From Rhizobium sp. (lineage in GTDB: Bacteria; Pseudomonadota; Alphaproteobacteria; Rhizobiales; Rhizobiaceae), in NCBI GenBank assembly GCA_028290545.1, contig JAQGJP010000096.1, positions 1-64,000 on the forward strand: a DNA stretch of 64,000 nucleotides, given 5' to 3'. Below are positions 45,589-55,842 of this stretch, piece after piece. The notes under the pieces were generated by a model. That model searched no databases. It saw only the letters and a list, made by a program, of their open reading frames with translations, and was not told where the DNA came from. The translations under genes and the position numbers were made by a program. Position 1 is the first letter of the stretch; every line of letters starts with the position of its first letter.

Positions 45589-46617
45589 CTAGATGGCAGA
45601 TTTGCGATAGTCGCGCGGCGTCTTGCCAAACCAGCGGATCGTCGAGCGCGTGAATGCACTTGGCGCCGAGTAACCGAGGCGAAGGGCAATCTCGGCGGCG
45701 CTCAATTCGGTTTCCGAAAGAAGCTTCTCGGCGAGGCTGCGCCGAACGGCGTCGCGCAAGTCATTGAGGCTTGTACCGGTTTCAGCCAGCCTGCGTTGCA
45801 GCGTGCGCTCGGAAACGTGAAAGTAATCAGCGGCTTCGTTAAGGCTGATCGCACTCTCCGACACTCGCGTGAGAATGAATTCCTTCAATTCCTCGGAAAA
45901 ATTCTTTCCATCGGTGCGCTCCGACCTGAGGCTGCGACATTGCAGGTCCATCAGGCGGAAAAGTCGGTCGTCGCCCTGCGGATTATTGACGAAATAAAGT
46001 TCCGGCGGCAGGCGCAGACTGTTGACCCGGCGGCCAAAGCTCACTTTCCTCGAAATTTTTTCGCGATAGAGCGCAATATTTCGGGGTTTGGGTCGCTCCA
46101 GGCCGACTTCGATCGCGTCGATATCGGCACCCAGGATCGCGCGCAGGCGCTGCATGATGAGGCCGACTACCATGTCAACATATTGATCACGTTTGACAAT
46201 CAGCGGAGAATACGAAAACGAAACCTCCGCGCCCTGCCTATCGACGCTGAATTTCGCATAGCTTTTATCTGAGGCATAGTGCTGGTGATCGCCAACGAAG
46301 CGGAAGAAATCCAGAGCGGTCGGCGCCGTCATCAGTCCGTAGCCGTAAGGCCCCGACGATCCGGGCTTGTAGAATTCGATGGTTTTCAACCCGAATGTAT
46401 CGTCATTGGCAATCAGCGCGCAAGTTTCAAGCAGCCTGCAAAGTCGATCAAGGCTGATGCGGCCGGTGAGATCTGAAAATGTCGACGGATCGAGATCGAG
46501 AGCCTTGCAGATCGGAAGAATGTCGATTCCGTAGCGGGCAGCACTTTCGCCGATAGCGGACGCGAGGCCGGACGGCGCTGAATACCTGTCGATTTCGGTT
46601 TCCGGCTGATTGGGCAT
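45589..46617 (-). CDS. AraC-family transcriptional regulator
   Basis: A 342-residue regulator. Residues about 15-200 are an arabinose-binding-arm-like sensor domain of the OruR/ArgR type (FGLKTIEFYKPGSSGPYGYG, DFFRFVGDHQHYASDKSYAK). Residues about 245-340 hold two helix-turn-helix motifs (LNEAADYFHVSERTLQRRLA, AAEIALRLGYSAPSAFTRST) with the AraC end IRWFGKTPRDYRK. The start at 46617 is the first Met before conserved sequence; earlier starts to 46725 are weak. The effector and targets are unknown. Confidence 0.9.
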   Translation of the reverse strand: MPNQPETEIDRYSAPSGLASAIGESAARYGIDILPICKALDLDPSTFSDLTGRISLDRLCRLLETCALIANDDTFGLKTIEFYKPGSSGPYGYGLMTAPTALDFFRFVGDHQHYASDKSYAKFSVDRQGAEVSFSYSPLIVKRDQYVDMVVGLIMQRLRAILGADIDAIEVGLERPKPRNIALYREKISRKVSFGRRVNSLRLPPELYFVNNPQGDDRLFRLMDLQCRSLRSERTDGKNFSEELKEFILTRVSESAISLNEAADYFHVSERTLQRRLAETGTSLNDLRDAVRRSLAEKLLSETELSAAEIALRLGYSAPSAFTRSTIRWFGKTPRDYRKSAI

Positions 46618-46857
46618 TGGCACCGAATGTATAGAAATTGGCACAGAAAGGTAATGTATATGTGCAGCCCATGCCTGTCTATAGAAAGTCATAACTGAGT
46701 GAATCTGGATTAAGTAATAAAACAAGTATGTTAGGACAGGAGGAGTAGCTCCGGAGTATGGGGAGGCTCGATGATTGTCAATTCTGGAATTGGTACAGAG
46801 GCGCCGCCCCGCTCATTTACGGCGGCGATATGCAAAATTGAAATTGCAGCATTGCAA

Positions 46858-47874
46858 CTATTTCTTGCCCGACAAGACCTTATAACGCGCGTTTCGCGCC
46901 ACTTCGCTGCTGGTCTTGAACAGCTCCTTGAGCGTCGGCTCATAGGAGAGGCCGCGATTGGCGACTAGCAGCAGTTCGCCACCGGTTTTCAGCGCGGTCG
47001 CAGCCGTCTTGATGATCGCCTGGCCAAGCTGCGGCTCGGATGCGTGCCCCTCATGGAAGGGCGGATTCATGATGATGAGATCGTAGCGGTTCTTGACCTC
47101 CTCGCGTGCCAGGTCGTGCCAGAAATAGCGGGCGCTGAGTTTGGGGGCCAGGACGTTGAGATTGCGCCGTGCAGCCTCCATTGCCGCGTGGTCGGCTTCA
47201 TAAAGATCGACGCCTTCGATCTCCGGCGATGCCTTGTATAGCTCGGCGGTGAGGAATCCCCAACCGGCGCCGAAATCGGCTGCGAGCTTTTTGAAGCCCT
47301 TCGGCAGATAGCGCGTCAGGAACACGGACCCCGCGTCCGCCTCGCCATGCGAGAACATGCCGGGCGCGGTGACGAAGCGGTCGAGCACGAAAGCTTCGGG
47401 CTGGGCGAGGGCGGCAATCGCCGTATCGGCGTTGTCGGGGCGTACGAACCAGAAAGCCTGCGCGTGATACTTGGCAAGGTGCTCCGTTTCGAGTTCCAGG
47501 GCCGCAACGCGCTTGCGCAGCGACTGCACACCGTCTTCCTTGGAGCCGGCGACAACAATGCGTCCGCCGGGCCGGACCCGCTTGAGCGCATCCACCAGGA
47601 AGTTCTCGTTGGCGCCGCGATGCTTGTTCATCAGGACCAGCGCCATGTTGTAATCATCGCCCTCGGAGAAGGGTTGCGCTTCGATGCCGCGTTTCATCAG
47701 CCCGTTGTAGAGTGGCCGGAAGGATTGCACGGCGGTGAATGCGCCATCGAACTCGTCGGGCAGTTCATAGCCGGTTTCCGCGCCGAGAAACAGCACACGT
47801 TCGTCCTTGGCCGGCGGGGTCAGCAACATCGTGGCGAAGGGATGAAACAGGGTCTTGGCAGCGTCGCGGGTCAT
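46858..47874 (-). CDS. RsmC-like rRNA (guanine-N2)-methyltransferase
   Basis: A 338-residue SAM-dependent methyltransferase with the two-part architecture of RsmC/RlmG. An N-terminal degenerate methyltransferase-like domain (VLFLGAETGYELPDEFDG, ALVLMNKHRGANENFLVDAL) precedes a C-terminal catalytic domain. The SAM loop is DFGAGWGFLTAELY, and the base-flipping motif NPPFHEG is intact. It is therefore likely to methylate 16S rRNA (G1207 in relatives). The ATG at 47874 follows GGAAAC. It is downstream of pnp, but a terminator separates them. Confidence 0.85.
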   Translation of the reverse strand: MTRDAAKTLFHPFATMLLTPPAKDERVLFLGAETGYELPDEFDGAFTAVQSFRPLYNGLMKRGIEAQPFSEGDDYNMALVLMNKHRGANENFLVDALKRVRPGGRIVVAGSKEDGVQSLRKRVAALELETEHLAKYHAQAFWFVRPDNADTAIAALAQPEAFVLDRFVTAPGMFSHGEADAGSVFLTRYLPKGFKKLAADFGAGWGFLTAELYKASPEIEGVDLYEADHAAMEAARRNLNVLAPKLSARYFWHDLAREEVKNRYDLIIMNPPFHEGHASEPQLGQAIIKTAATALKTGGELLLVANRGLSYEPTLKELFKTSSEVARNARYKVLSGKK

Positions 47875-47896
47875 TATGTTTCCATATATATGAAAA

Positions 47897-47920
47897 GGCG
47901 CGGGCATTATGGCCCGCGCC
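47897..47920 (-). terminator. Intrinsic terminator after pnp
   Basis: On the minus strand the stem GGCGCGGGC / GCCCGCGCC (47912-47920 with 47897-47905) and a 6-nt loop are followed directly by TTTTCATATAT, 24 nt after the pnp stop. It lies just before the methyltransferase start and probably isolates the two genes. Confidence 0.85.
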
Positions 47921-47944
47921 CGAAGATAGGAAGGCGGTGATCGC

Positions 47945-50086
47945 TTATTCGGCGTCTTCGCTTTCCTTGCGCTTTTCCGGGGCAATTTCCTTGCCTGTCG
48001 TCTGGTCGATGATCTTCATCGACAGACGGACCTTGCCGCGCTCGTCGAAGCCGAGCAGCTTGACCCAGACCTTCTGGCCTTCCTTGACGACGTCACCGGT
48101 CTTGGCGACGCGTTCGGAAGCGAGCTGCGAGATATGAACGAGGCCATCGCGGGGACCGAAGAAGTTCACGAAGGCGCCGAAATCGGCGATCTTGACCACG
48201 GTGCCTTCGTAGATCTGGCCGATTTCCGGCTCGGCAACGATCGAGTGGATCCACTTGCGGGCCGCTTCGATTTCCTTGCCGGAAGCGGAAGCGATCTTGA
48301 CGGTGCCGTCGTCTTCGATGTTGATCTTGGCGCCGGTCTTTTCAACGATTTCGCGGATGACCTTGCCGCCGGAACCGATGACTTCACGGATCTTGTCGAC
48401 CGGAATGCTCATGGTTTCGATGCGGGGTGCGAATTCGCCGAGCTGGCCACGGCTTTCGGAAATCGCCTTGGCCATTTCTCCGAGAATGTGGAGACGGCCG
48501 CCCTTGGCCTGGTTGAGCGCAATGCCCATGATCTCTTCGGTGATGCCTTCGATCTTGATGTCCATCTGCAGCGACGTGATACCGGCTTCAGTACCAGCCA
48601 CCTTGAAGTCCATGTCGCCGAGGTGATCTTCATCGCCGAGAATGTCGGAGAGAACGGCGAAGCGTTCTTCTTCCTTGATCAGGCCCATGGCGATACCGGC
48701 AACCGGCTTTGCAAGCGGAACGCCGGCATCCATCAGTGCGAGCGAAGTGCCGCAGACAGTTGCCATTGAGGACGAGCCGTTGGATTCGGTGATCTCGGAG
48801 ACGACGCGCAGCGTGTAGGGGAAGGCCTCAGCGGTCGGCAGCATCGGGTGGACGGCGCGCCATGCGAGCTTGCCATGGCCGATTTCGCGGCGGCCCGGGG
48901 AACCCATGCGGCCGGTTTCACCAACCGAGTAGGGAGGGAAGTTGTAGTGCAGCATGAAGGTTTCCTTGTACATGCCTGTCAAGGAATCGACATACTGCTC
49001 GTCTTCACCTGTGCCCAGCGTGGCAACCACGATCGCCTGGGTTTCGCCGCGGGTGAACAGCGCCGAACCATGGGTGCGCGGCAGGATGCCGACTTCGGCG
49101 ACGATCGGACGGACTGTTTCGAGATCGCGGCCATCGATGCGGCTCTTGGTGTCGAGAATGTTCCAGCGAACGATCTTGGCCTGCAGTTCCTTGAACACGG
49201 AACCGATGACGTCCGACGGATAGGTGCTCACGCCTTCCGCATCGACGAAATGTGCCTTGACCTTGGCCTTGACGGCATCGACCGCGCTGTAGCGAACAGC
49301 CTTTTCGGTGTTCTTGTAGGCGGCGCGGAGTTCTTCTTCCGTCAGCGTCAGCATTTCGGCTTCGAGCGCGGAATGATCCGGTGCGGTAAAGTCGCGCGGC
49401 TCCTTGGCGGCAGCTTCGGCAAGCTTGATGATCGCGTCGATAACCGGCTGGAAGCCGCGATGGCCGAACATGACGGCGCCGAGCAAGACGTCTTCGCTGA
49501 GTTCCTGGGCTTCCGATTCCACCATCAGAACGGCTTCGGACGTGCCGGCGACCACCAGGTCGAGCGTCGATTCATCCATCTCGTCATGATGCGGGTTGAG
49601 AATGTATTCGCCATTGATATAGCCGACGCGAGCGCCGCCGACCGGGCCCATGAAGGGAACGCCGGACAGGGTAAGCGCAGCAGATGCGGCAACCATCGAC
49701 AGAACGTCCGGATCATTTTCCAGATCGTGCTGCATGACCGTGACGACGACCTGCGTATCGTTCTTATAGCCATTCGGGAAGAGCGGGCGGATCGGGCGGT
49801 CGATCAGGCGGGAAACCAGTGTTTCCTTCTCGGACGGACGTCCCTCGCGCTTGAAATAGCCGCCCGGGATCTTGCCGGCGGCATAGGTCTTTTCCTGGTA
49901 ATTGACGGTCAGCGGGAAGAAATCCTGGCCGGGCTTCGGCTCCTTGGCGGAGACGACAGTCGCGAGAACGACGGTCTCGCCATAGGTGGCGAGAACGGCG
50001 CCGTCAGCCTGGCGGGCGATCTTGCCGGTCTCCAGAATGAGCGGGCGTCCTGCCCATTCGATTTCGACCTTGTGGGTTTCAAACAT
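47945..50086 (-). CDS. pnp: Polyribonucleotide nucleotidyltransferase (PNPase)
   Basis: It degrades RNA 3'-5' with phosphate and is a degradosome component. The 713 residues hold two RNase PH domains (about 1-215 and 320-555), the second with the active-site region [20 protein letters not shown] (two Asp). A KH domain follows at about 560-620 ([20 protein letters not shown]), then an S1 domain at about 625-695 ([20 protein letters not shown]). It lies 260 bp downstream of rpsO, the conserved rpsO-pnp order. Confidence 0.97.
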   Translation of the reverse strand: MFETHKVEIEWAGRPLILETGKIARQADGAVLATYGETVVLATVVSAKEPKPGQDFFPLTVNYQEKTYAAGKIPGGYFKREGRPSEKETLVSRLIDRPIRPLFPNGYKNDTQVVVTVMQHDLENDPDVLSMVAASAALTLSGVPFMGPVGGARVGYINGEYILNPHHDEMDESTLDLVVAGTSEAVLMVESEAQELSEDVLLGAVMFGHRGFQPVIDAIIKLAEAAAKEPRDFTAPDHSALEAEMLTLTEEELRAAYKNTEKAVRYSAVDAVKAKVKAHFVDAEGVSTYPSDVIGSVFKELQAKIVRWNILDTKSRIDGRDLETVRPIVAEVGILPRTHGSALFTRGETQAIVVATLGTGEDEQYVDSLTGMYKETFMLHYNFPPYSVGETGRMGSPGRREIGHGKLAWRAVHPMLPTAEAFPYTLRVVSEITESNGSSSMATVCGTSLALMDAGVPLAKPVAGIAMGLIKEEERFAVLSDILGDEDHLGDMDFKVAGTEAGITSLQMDIKIEGITEEIMGIALNQAKGGRLHILGEMAKAISESRGQLGEFAPRIETMSIPVDKIREVIGSGGKVIREIVEKTGAKINIEDDGTVKIASASGKEIEAARKWIHSIVAEPEIGQIYEGTVVKIADFGAFVNFFGPRDGLVHISQLASERVAKTGDVVKEGQKVWVKLLGFDERGKVRLSMKIIDQTTGKEIAPEKRKESEDAE

Positions 50087-50312
50087 GTTTTGTCCTTTGT
50101 GTGCGCGGAACGGCCGCCCCGTGGGGCGATATCCGGCCGCTTCAATTTGGGGTGCACATCACGGGCAAGACAGCGGGATGTTTCCGTTCCGCCAGCCAAG
50201 AAAGCCGTGAAACACACCGCAATCCTGCCCCATGATGGGCTGGATGTAGTCTCCGAGGCAACGGCCCATCCGCGCTTCGGGGTCCGGATCGCATGATCCG
50301 TGGATTCGAAAG

Positions 50313-50339
50313 CGGCGGAGAAGCGAGGCCCCTCCGCCG
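50313..50339 (-). terminator. Hairpin between rpsO and pnp
   Basis: The 8-bp stem CGGCGGAG / CTCCGCCG (50313-50320 with 50332-50339) starts 7 nt after the rpsO stop on the minus strand and is followed by CTTTCG. In enterobacteria an rpsO terminator and RNase III sites lie here; this stem is the likely counterpart. Confidence 0.55.
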
Positions 50340-50346
50340 AGATGTT

Positions 50347-50616
50347 TTAGCGGCGAATGCCGAGAGCGCCGATCAGCTTGGTGTAACGGGCCTCATCCTT
50401 CTTCTTGAGATAATCAAGAAGCGAACGGCGGCTCGAAACCATCTTCAAGAGACCACGGCGGGAATGATTATCCTTCTTGTGGGCCTTGAAATGATCGGTC
50501 AGAGTGTTGATACGCTCGGTCAGGAGGGCGACCTGGACTTCCGGGGAGCCGGTGTCGCCTGTAACTGTTGCGAATTGGGTGATGAGCTCAGCTTTGCGCT
50601 CTGTGGTAAGCGACAT
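50347..50616 (-). CDS. rpsO: 30S ribosomal protein S15
   Basis: The 89-residue protein is full length ([67 protein letters not shown]). It binds 16S rRNA central-domain helices early in 30S assembly. The ATG at 50616 matches the family start; GAAAGGATT lies upstream. It is followed by pnp and preceded by truB. Confidence 0.97.
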   Translation of the reverse strand: MSLTTERKAELITQFATVTGDTGSPEVQVALLTERINTLTDHFKAHKKDNHSRRGLLKMVSSRRSLLDYLKKKDEARYTKLIGALGIRR

Positions 50617-50841
50617 CGGGCAATCCTTTCGATTTCGGATTTGAAGACGCCCAAAGCCGGGATGTCGTCCAGCTTTGGCCAGTGAAAGCAACGAAAGATC
50701 GTATGCTGGCGCGGCCTATAAACGAATTTGAGATAAAAGGGAAGGGGCGGCCGGATTTAAGCAAGCGCCCGATTTCGAGGCGATCAAGTCTTGCAGCCTT
50801 CCTGTCGGAGAATGCCGGAAGAAGGCTGCCGTCACGCCACG

Positions 50842-51771
50842 TTAGCCAAAAACCCGCTTGGGGCGGAATTCGCCCTCTTCGATCGCGCCGATGGCAATCA
50901 GTTCGCCCTGGACCGTTGCATAGGCTTCCGGGCAGGGGAGCGGCGCATCGCGTCCGCGCAGGATGATCGGATTGCCGGAACGCAGCCGCCGCGCCTGGTC
51001 GTCGCTGATCGCAAGATGCGGCAGCGAGGACAGCGCCTCGCCGGTATCGATCAGGAAGGCATCGAGGGCTGCCAGCCGCTCATCCATATCCTCGATGCTT
51101 TCGAGTGCCACGAGATCGGCGAGCGGCACCATCGTGTCTTCGCCAAACGGTGCGACATAGGAGCGGCGCAGTTCTGAAATGTGCCCGAAACAGCCGAGGT
51201 CACGGCCGAGATCGCGGGCGAGCGATCGGACATAGGTGCCCTTGCCGCATTCGACCTCGAAACAGGCGTGATCATTCTCGGCCTTGAGCAGTGTCAACCG
51301 GTGGATCTCCACCTCGCGGGCGGGAATATCGACCGTCTCTCCCGCGCGCGCCATGTCATAGGCCCGCTCGCCAGCGATCTTGATCGCCGAAAATTGCGGC
51401 GGGATCTGTTGGATGACGCCGGTATAGTTCGGCAGCAATTCGCGGATTGCTTCCTCGGAGGGACGTTCGTCGGAACTGTGGGTGACATCACCCTCGAGAT
51501 CGTCGGTCGAGCGCTCTTCACCCCAGCTCACGGTGAATTCATAGATCTTGCGGCCGTCCATGACGTAAGGCACGGTCTTTGTGGCATCGCCGAGCGCGAT
51601 CGGCAGCATGCCGGATGCCAGCGGATCCAGCGTGCCGGCATGGCCGGCCTTCTGCGCCTTGAACAGCCACTTGATCTTGGAGACTGCTTCGGTCGAGCCG
51701 AAATCCACCGGCTTGTCGAGGATCATCCAGCCGGAAATTGGCCGGCCCTTGGGCTTTCTCGGTTTCGACAT
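50842..51771 (-). CDS. truB: tRNA pseudouridine(55) synthase
   Basis: It makes pseudouridine 55 in the T loop of tRNA. The 309 residues carry the TruB motifs [40 protein letters not shown] with the catalytic Asp of GTLDP, and [19 protein letters not shown]-terminal PUA-like stretch is seen. The stop of rbfA is 2 bp upstream of its ATG, so both form one operon running into rpsO. Confidence 0.96.
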   Translation of the reverse strand: MSKPRKPKGRPISGWMILDKPVDFGSTEAVSKIKWLFKAQKAGHAGTLDPLASGMLPIALGDATKTVPYVMDGRKIYEFTVSWGEERSTDDLEGDVTHSSDERPSEEAIRELLPNYTGVIQQIPPQFSAIKIAGERAYDMARAGETVDIPAREVEIHRLTLLKAENDHACFEVECGKGTYVRSLARDLGRDLGCFGHISELRRSYVAPFGEDTMVPLADLVALESIEDMDERLAALDAFLIDTGEALSSLPHLAISDDQARRLRSGNPIILRGRDAPLPCPEAYATVQGELIAIGAIEEGEFRPKRVFG

Positions 51772-51773
51772 GA

Positions 51774-52187
51774 TCAGCCCTGCTCTTCGTCTGCGTCTTC
51801 GCGACCGAGATCGCGCTGCACTTCGGGCGACTTCAGGAGGGCGTCGATCTTGCGGAAATTCTCGAAGCTGGTGTCATCCTTGAAGCGGATTTCCGGCATG
51901 AATTTCATCTGGCGGAGCGATGGTCCGATCTTGCCGCGAATATACTTGGCATTGCGGTTGAGCGCAGCCACCACTTCGTCATGATTTTTCGAACCGAGCG
52001 GGGTCACGAAGGCAGTCGCGACCTTCAGGTCCGGCGACATGCGAACTTCGGAGATCGAGACAACGGCCGCATCGATCACGGGATCGGTAATTTCGCGCCG
52101 CTGCAGAACTTGCGTGACCGCGGAACGGACTTGTTCGGCGACCCGCAGCATGCGCTGCGAGGGTGCGGAAGATGTAGGTTTCGGCAT
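51774..52187 (-). CDS. rbfA: 30S ribosome-binding factor A
   Basis: The 137-residue KH-like protein helps mature the 5' end of 16S rRNA and cold adaptation. Motifs are [60 protein letters not shown] and [20 protein letters not shown]. The ATG at 52187 begins at MPKPTSSAP, the usual rhizobial start. In relatives infB lies just upstream; here an ABC-transporter operon lies between. Confidence 0.95.
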   Translation of the reverse strand: MPKPTSSAPSQRMLRVAEQVRSAVTQVLQRREITDPVIDAAVVSISEVRMSPDLKVATAFVTPLGSKNHDEVVAALNRNAKYIRGKIGPSLRQMKFMPEIRFKDDTSFENFRKIDALLKSPEVQRDLGREDADEEQG

Positions 52188-52442
52188 AATGTATCCAAAT
52201 GGGCCAAAAGGGCCGGTAATCAAGCGCGGTGAAATGAACCAGTTGCGACGAAAGGTCAAGTCCGCAGCCAGTTTCAGGACAAATCATCCCGAGGAATAGA
52301 ACCAATACGTGCGATTTTGCCGTGGAAATATAATATATAAAAATGGTATAAAATATGGCATTAGAGTTTTACGAAGATGATTTCGCTGATAGGATGCCGA
52401 TTGTTTGAAGCCGGGGTCCGCCCCTCACAGGAGTTTTGCACG

Positions 52443-53411
52443 ATGACCCTTCTCCGCCGCACCTTTCTTGGCATCGCCGCCGCCATAGGCCTTGGCGTCA
52501 CCCCGGCACTGGCCGCCGACATCTCGGAAATCCGCATCGATTTCGCCACCTACAACCCCGTCAGCCTGCTGCTCAAGAAGGAAGGCCTACTCGAGAAGGA
52601 ATTTGAGAAGGACGGCATTTCCATTCGCTGGGTGCAGTCGGCCGGCTCGAACAAGGCGCTGGAATTCCTGAAATCCAACTCGATCGATTTCGGCTCGACA
52701 GCCGGAGCCGCGGCGCTGATCGGCCGCGTAAACGGCAATCCGATCAAATCGGTCTATGTCTATTCCCGGCCGGAATGGACGGCACTCGTCACCCGCGCCG
52801 ACACCGGCATCACCAAGGTCGCCGATCTCAAGGGCAAGACGATCGCCGTCACGCGCGGTACCGATCCGCATATCTTCCTCGTGCGGGCGCTGGCCGATGC
52901 CGGCCTGACCGAGAAGGACGTGACGCTGGTCCTGTTGCAGCATGCGGATGGCAAGCTGGCGCTGCTGCGTGGCGATGTCGATGCCTGGGCCGGTCTCGAT
53001 CCGATCATGGCCTCGGCGGAAGTCGAGGGCGGCGCCAAACTGTTTTATCGCAAACCGGAGAACAACAGCTGGGGTGTGTTGAACACCAGCGAGACATTCG
53101 CCGCCGCGCATCCCGATATCGTCCGCCGTGTCATCAACATCTATGAGAAAGCGCGCGCCGATGCGATCAAGGATCCGGCAGCGCTGAAGGCGGTGCTGGA
53201 AGAAGTCGCCAAGCTGCCCGAGCCTGTCATCGCCAAGCAGCTTGAACGCACGGATCTTTCCTATTCCAGGATCGGCGACGAACAGAAGGCGACGATCACC
53301 GAAGCGGGTCTGGCATTGGTGAAGGCTGGCGTGTTCCCGGCTGAAACCGATGTGAAGGCGACGGTCGATCAGTTGATCGACCCGTCTTTTACGCAAGGCC
53401 TCGGCCAGTAA
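52443..53411 (+). CDS. ssuA: ABC transporter substrate-binding protein, aliphatic sulfonate/nitrate/taurine type
   Basis: The 322-residue periplasmic protein has a signal peptide with a possible twin-arginine motif (LLRRTFLGIAAAIGLGVTP, cleavage near ALA-AD). The bilobed binding fold shows IDFATYNPVSLLLKKEGLLE, LKSNSIDFGSTAGAAALIGR, VADLKGKTIAVTRGTDPHIF and WAGLDPIMASAE. The ligand class (sulfonate) is by family resemblance and not proven. Strong ribosome binding site CAGGAG at 52428-52433. It is the first gene of a three-gene import operon. Confidence 0.85.
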   Translation: MTLLRRTFLGIAAAIGLGVTPALAADISEIRIDFATYNPVSLLLKKEGLLEKEFEKDGISIRWVQSAGSNKALEFLKSNSIDFGSTAGAAALIGRVNGNPIKSVYVYSRPEWTALVTRADTGITKVADLKGKTIAVTRGTDPHIFLVRALADAGLTEKDVTLVLLQHADGKLALLRGDVDAWAGLDPIMASAEVEGGAKLFYRKPENNSWGVLNTSETFAAAHPDIVRRVINIYEKARADAIKDPAALKAVLEEVAKLPEPVIAKQLERTDLSYSRIGDEQKATITEAGLALVKAGVFPAETDVKATVDQLIDPSFTQGLGQ

Positions 53412-53421
53412 GGAACGCGAC

Positions 53422-54267
53422 ATGACGATCGCCAGCGTAACCGATTCATCCTCCCAAGCCGCCGCTCCTGCCGAGGCGAACGCCCGGCCGGTGGGGTCGG
53501 TCGGGCTGCGCTGGCTGCCGCGCTCGCTCATCCTGCCCTTGATGGTGATCGCATTCTGGGAGTTGGCCGTCCGCGTCGGGCTCGCCAGCGGCGCTCTCAT
53601 GCCGCCGCCATCGGCCGTGCTCAAGGCGCTCTGGCTGCTGGCGCAGTCCGGCGAATTGTTCACGCATATGTGGACCACCAGCCTGCGGGTACTCAGCGGC
53701 TTCCTGTTCGGGGCGATGGCTGGGACAGTGTTCGGTGCGGCGACAGGATATTTCCGGCCATTGCGTGACCTGCTCGATCCGTCGATCCAGGCACTGCGTT
53801 CCATTCCTTCGATTGCCTGGGTGCCGCTGTTCATTCTCTGGCTTGGCATTTTCGAAGCCTCGAAAGTGACGCTGATCGCCGTCGGTGTGTTTTTCCCAGT
53901 CTATCTCGGCGTTTCGGCCGGCATCATCTCCGTCGACCGGAGACTGGTCGAGGTCGGTCGCATCTTCAATCTGTCCGGGCTGCAACTGGTTCGGCGAATC
54001 CTGCTGCCGTCGATGATTCCCGGCTATGTCGTGGCGCTCCGGAATGGCCTCGGGCTTGGATGGATGTTCGTCGTCGCCGCCGAATTCATGGGCGCTTCGG
54101 AGGGGCTGGGCTATCTGCTGGTTGATGGCCAGCAGCTCGGCAAGTCGGACCAGATTCTCGCGGCCATCCTCGTTTTCGCCATTCTCGGCAAGCTGAGCGA
54201 TGCATTGATCATGGCGATCTCCAAGCCTTTCCTGCGCTGGCAGGATAACTTCCAGCCGGGGAACTGA
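53422..54267 (+). CDS. ssuC: ABC transporter permease, SsuC/TauC type
   Basis: A 281-residue inner-membrane permease. About six transmembrane helices follow a cytosolic N-terminus. The EAA coupling loop is near VEVGRIFNLSGLQLVRRILLP and the binding-protein-dependent signature region includes ALRSIPSIAWVPLFILWLG. Family and context (SsuA before, SsuB after) indicate sulfonate or related organosulfur uptake. It starts 10 bp after ssuA. Confidence 0.9.
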   Translation: MTIASVTDSSSQAAAPAEANARPVGSVGLRWLPRSLILPLMVIAFWELAVRVGLASGALMPPPSAVLKALWLLAQSGELFTHMWTTSLRVLSGFLFGAMAGTVFGAATGYFRPLRDLLDPSIQALRSIPSIAWVPLFILWLGIFEASKVTLIAVGVFFPVYLGVSAGIISVDRRLVEVGRIFNLSGLQLVRRILLPSMIPGYVVALRNGLGLGWMFVVAAEFMGASEGLGYLLVDGQQLGKSDQILAAILVFAILGKLSDALIMAISKPFLRWQDNFQPGN

Positions 54268-54270
54268 GCC

Positions 54271-55014
54271 ATGTTGACCATCAGGCATGTCAGCAAGTGG
54301 TTTGCCAATGGCACGCAGGCGCTCGACAATTTTATGCTCAAGATCGCCAGCGGCGAGATCGTCGTTCTCATCGGCGCCTCCGGTTGCGGCAAGAGCACGC
54401 TGCTCTGGCTTGCAAGTGGTCTCGACCGAGCCAGCCAAGGGGGAATCCTCATCGATGGCGAGCGGGTCACGAGGCCGAGTTCACGCATCAACCTGATTTT
54501 TCAGGAACCGCGGCTGTTCCCGTGGCTGAAGGTCGCCGATAACATCGGTTTCGGGTTGGAAGGCCGGGACAGGCGCGGGCGAATTGAACGAGTCCTCGCC
54601 AAGGTCGGGCTCGAAGGCTTTGACGCGCGCTGGCCGAAAGAACTCTCCGGCGGGCAGGCGCAGCGGGTGGCGATTGCCCGCGCACTTGTGATCGAGCCGA
54701 AGGTCATCCTGCTCGATGAGCCGTTCTCGGCGCTCGATGCCTTCACGCGCCGCGATCTCCAGCAGCATCTGCTGACGCTTTGGCAGGAAAGCCGGCCGAC
54801 CATGCTGATGGTCACGCATGATATCGACGAGGCATTGATTTTCGCCGACCGTGTCATCGTCATGCAGCCCTGGCCGGGGCGTATCCTCGAGGAGTTCACG
54901 GTTGATCTGCAGCGGGATCGCGATCCGGCCTCGCCGGAATTCGAAGCGCTGAAGCGCAGGCTGCATGCCTCGCTCGGCCGTTCAATGGCGGGGCGGCGAC
55001 ACCTCGCGGCCTGA
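54271..55014 (+). CDS. ssuB: ABC transporter ATP-binding protein, SsuB/TauB type
   Basis: A 247-residue ATPase with all motifs intact: Walker [13 protein letters not shown]-loop [12 protein letters not shown], signature [15 protein letters not shown], Walker [13 protein letters not shown], and the H-loop in [12 protein letters not shown]. It follows ssuC by 3 bp and its last 33 bp overlap the convergent YcxB-like gene. The operon lacks the desulfonation enzymes SsuD and SsuE. Confidence 0.92.
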   Translation: MLTIRHVSKWFANGTQALDNFMLKIASGEIVVLIGASGCGKSTLLWLASGLDRASQGGILIDGERVTRPSSRINLIFQEPRLFPWLKVADNIGFGLEGRDRRGRIERVLAKVGLEGFDARWPKELSGGQAQRVAIARALVIEPKVILLDEPFSALDAFTRRDLQQHLLTLWQESRPTMLMVTHDIDEALIFADRVIVMQPWPGRILEEFTVDLQRDRDPASPEFEALKRRLHASLGRSMAGRRHLAA

Positions 55015-55638
55015 CTCCGGTGCGGCGCGCTCGGCCTGCGCCAGTCCTCGCCTGTGTGCCGCATCCAGCCACAATGTCCTCAGTTGGGCGGCTGCGGCCT
55101 CGAATGCCTGGCGATCCGCGAATGAGCGCTTCGGGATGTAGGCAGTGAGCGTCTCGCCTTCGAATTCGATCCGGTCCGCCCGGACGTCGATACTTCTGAC
55201 CGCCGCCCAGTCCATCGTCATGGTGAGGGCCCCGGCCGTCGACCGCAGGCCATCCCGGAAAATATCGATATCGATGAAGATGTCCGGTTCGATCCGGTCG
55301 ATCAATGCCTGGCGCTGGCGCCGGTTGCCTTGGCGCGACATGGCGAAGATCAGTGCCGCGAGCAATATCAGGAAGGGGAGAAGCTGAAGGATGATGATGT
55401 TGAGCGGCGTCACCTCGTCCACGCCGAGCAGCGGCGACAGAACGAACCGGCGATAGATCTCCATGCCCAAGCCGACCATGATGCCGAAGGCGACGGCGCC
55501 GACAAGGATGTTCCTGCCACGCTTCGTGCCGGCCCCTGTCAGGAAACGTCGCCCCGCCCCAAGCAGCACGTCGGCTTGCTCTTCCGGCAGCCGCTTGAAC
55601 GACAGAGACATTATGCGGTTCTGCGCATCCTGGCGCAT
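54982..55638 (-). CDS. Hypothetical membrane protein with YcxB-like domain
   Basis: A 218-residue protein with two transmembrane helices ([40 protein letters not shown]) and a C-terminal soluble beta-rich domain (residues ~115-195: [54 protein letters not shown]) of YcxB type. Function is unknown. The start is ATG 55638 or ATG 55611. The 3' end overlaps ssuB by 33 bp in opposite orientation. Confidence 0.75.
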   Translation of the reverse strand: MRQDAQNRIMSLSFKRLPEEQADVLLGAGRRFLTGAGTKRGRNILVGAVAFGIMVGLGMEIYRRFVLSPLLGVDEVTPLNIIILQLLPFLILLAALIFAMSRQGNRRQRQALIDRIEPDIFIDIDIFRDGLRSTAGALTMTMDWAAVRSIDVRADRIEFEGETLTAYIPKRSFADRQAFEAAAAQLRTLWLDAAHRRGLAQAERAAPESGREVSPPRH

Positions 55639-55801
55639 GGCTGACCCCGAATCCTAAAGCACTGCCCAACCCCTGAAATCGGCAATCCCGATAACGATGG
55701 CCGACGATCTGCCAGACTGTTTAGAATGTGAGGCTTGTTGGAGACTTGTGCATATCGCGGTGAGCGTGATCACGCGGCAACAGGCCCCCGTGAAATGCAA
55801 A

Positions 55802-55819
55802 TGGCGGCCGAAGCCGCCA
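55802..55819 (-). terminator. Hairpin with TTCG loop after infB
   Basis: Read on the minus strand, the stem TGGCGGC / GCCGCCA (55813-55819 with 55802-55808) closes a TTCG tetraloop 24 nt after the infB stop and is followed by ATTTGCATTTC, a weak U-rich tail. It probably ends the rimP-nusA-ylxR-infB transcript. Confidence 0.65.
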
Positions 55820-55842
55820 CTCACAAGAGCTATCCCTGGTCG

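Noticed and set aside
48848-50296. 482-codon plus-strand frame
   Set aside because: It is antisense to pnp, with composition typical of a shadow frame.
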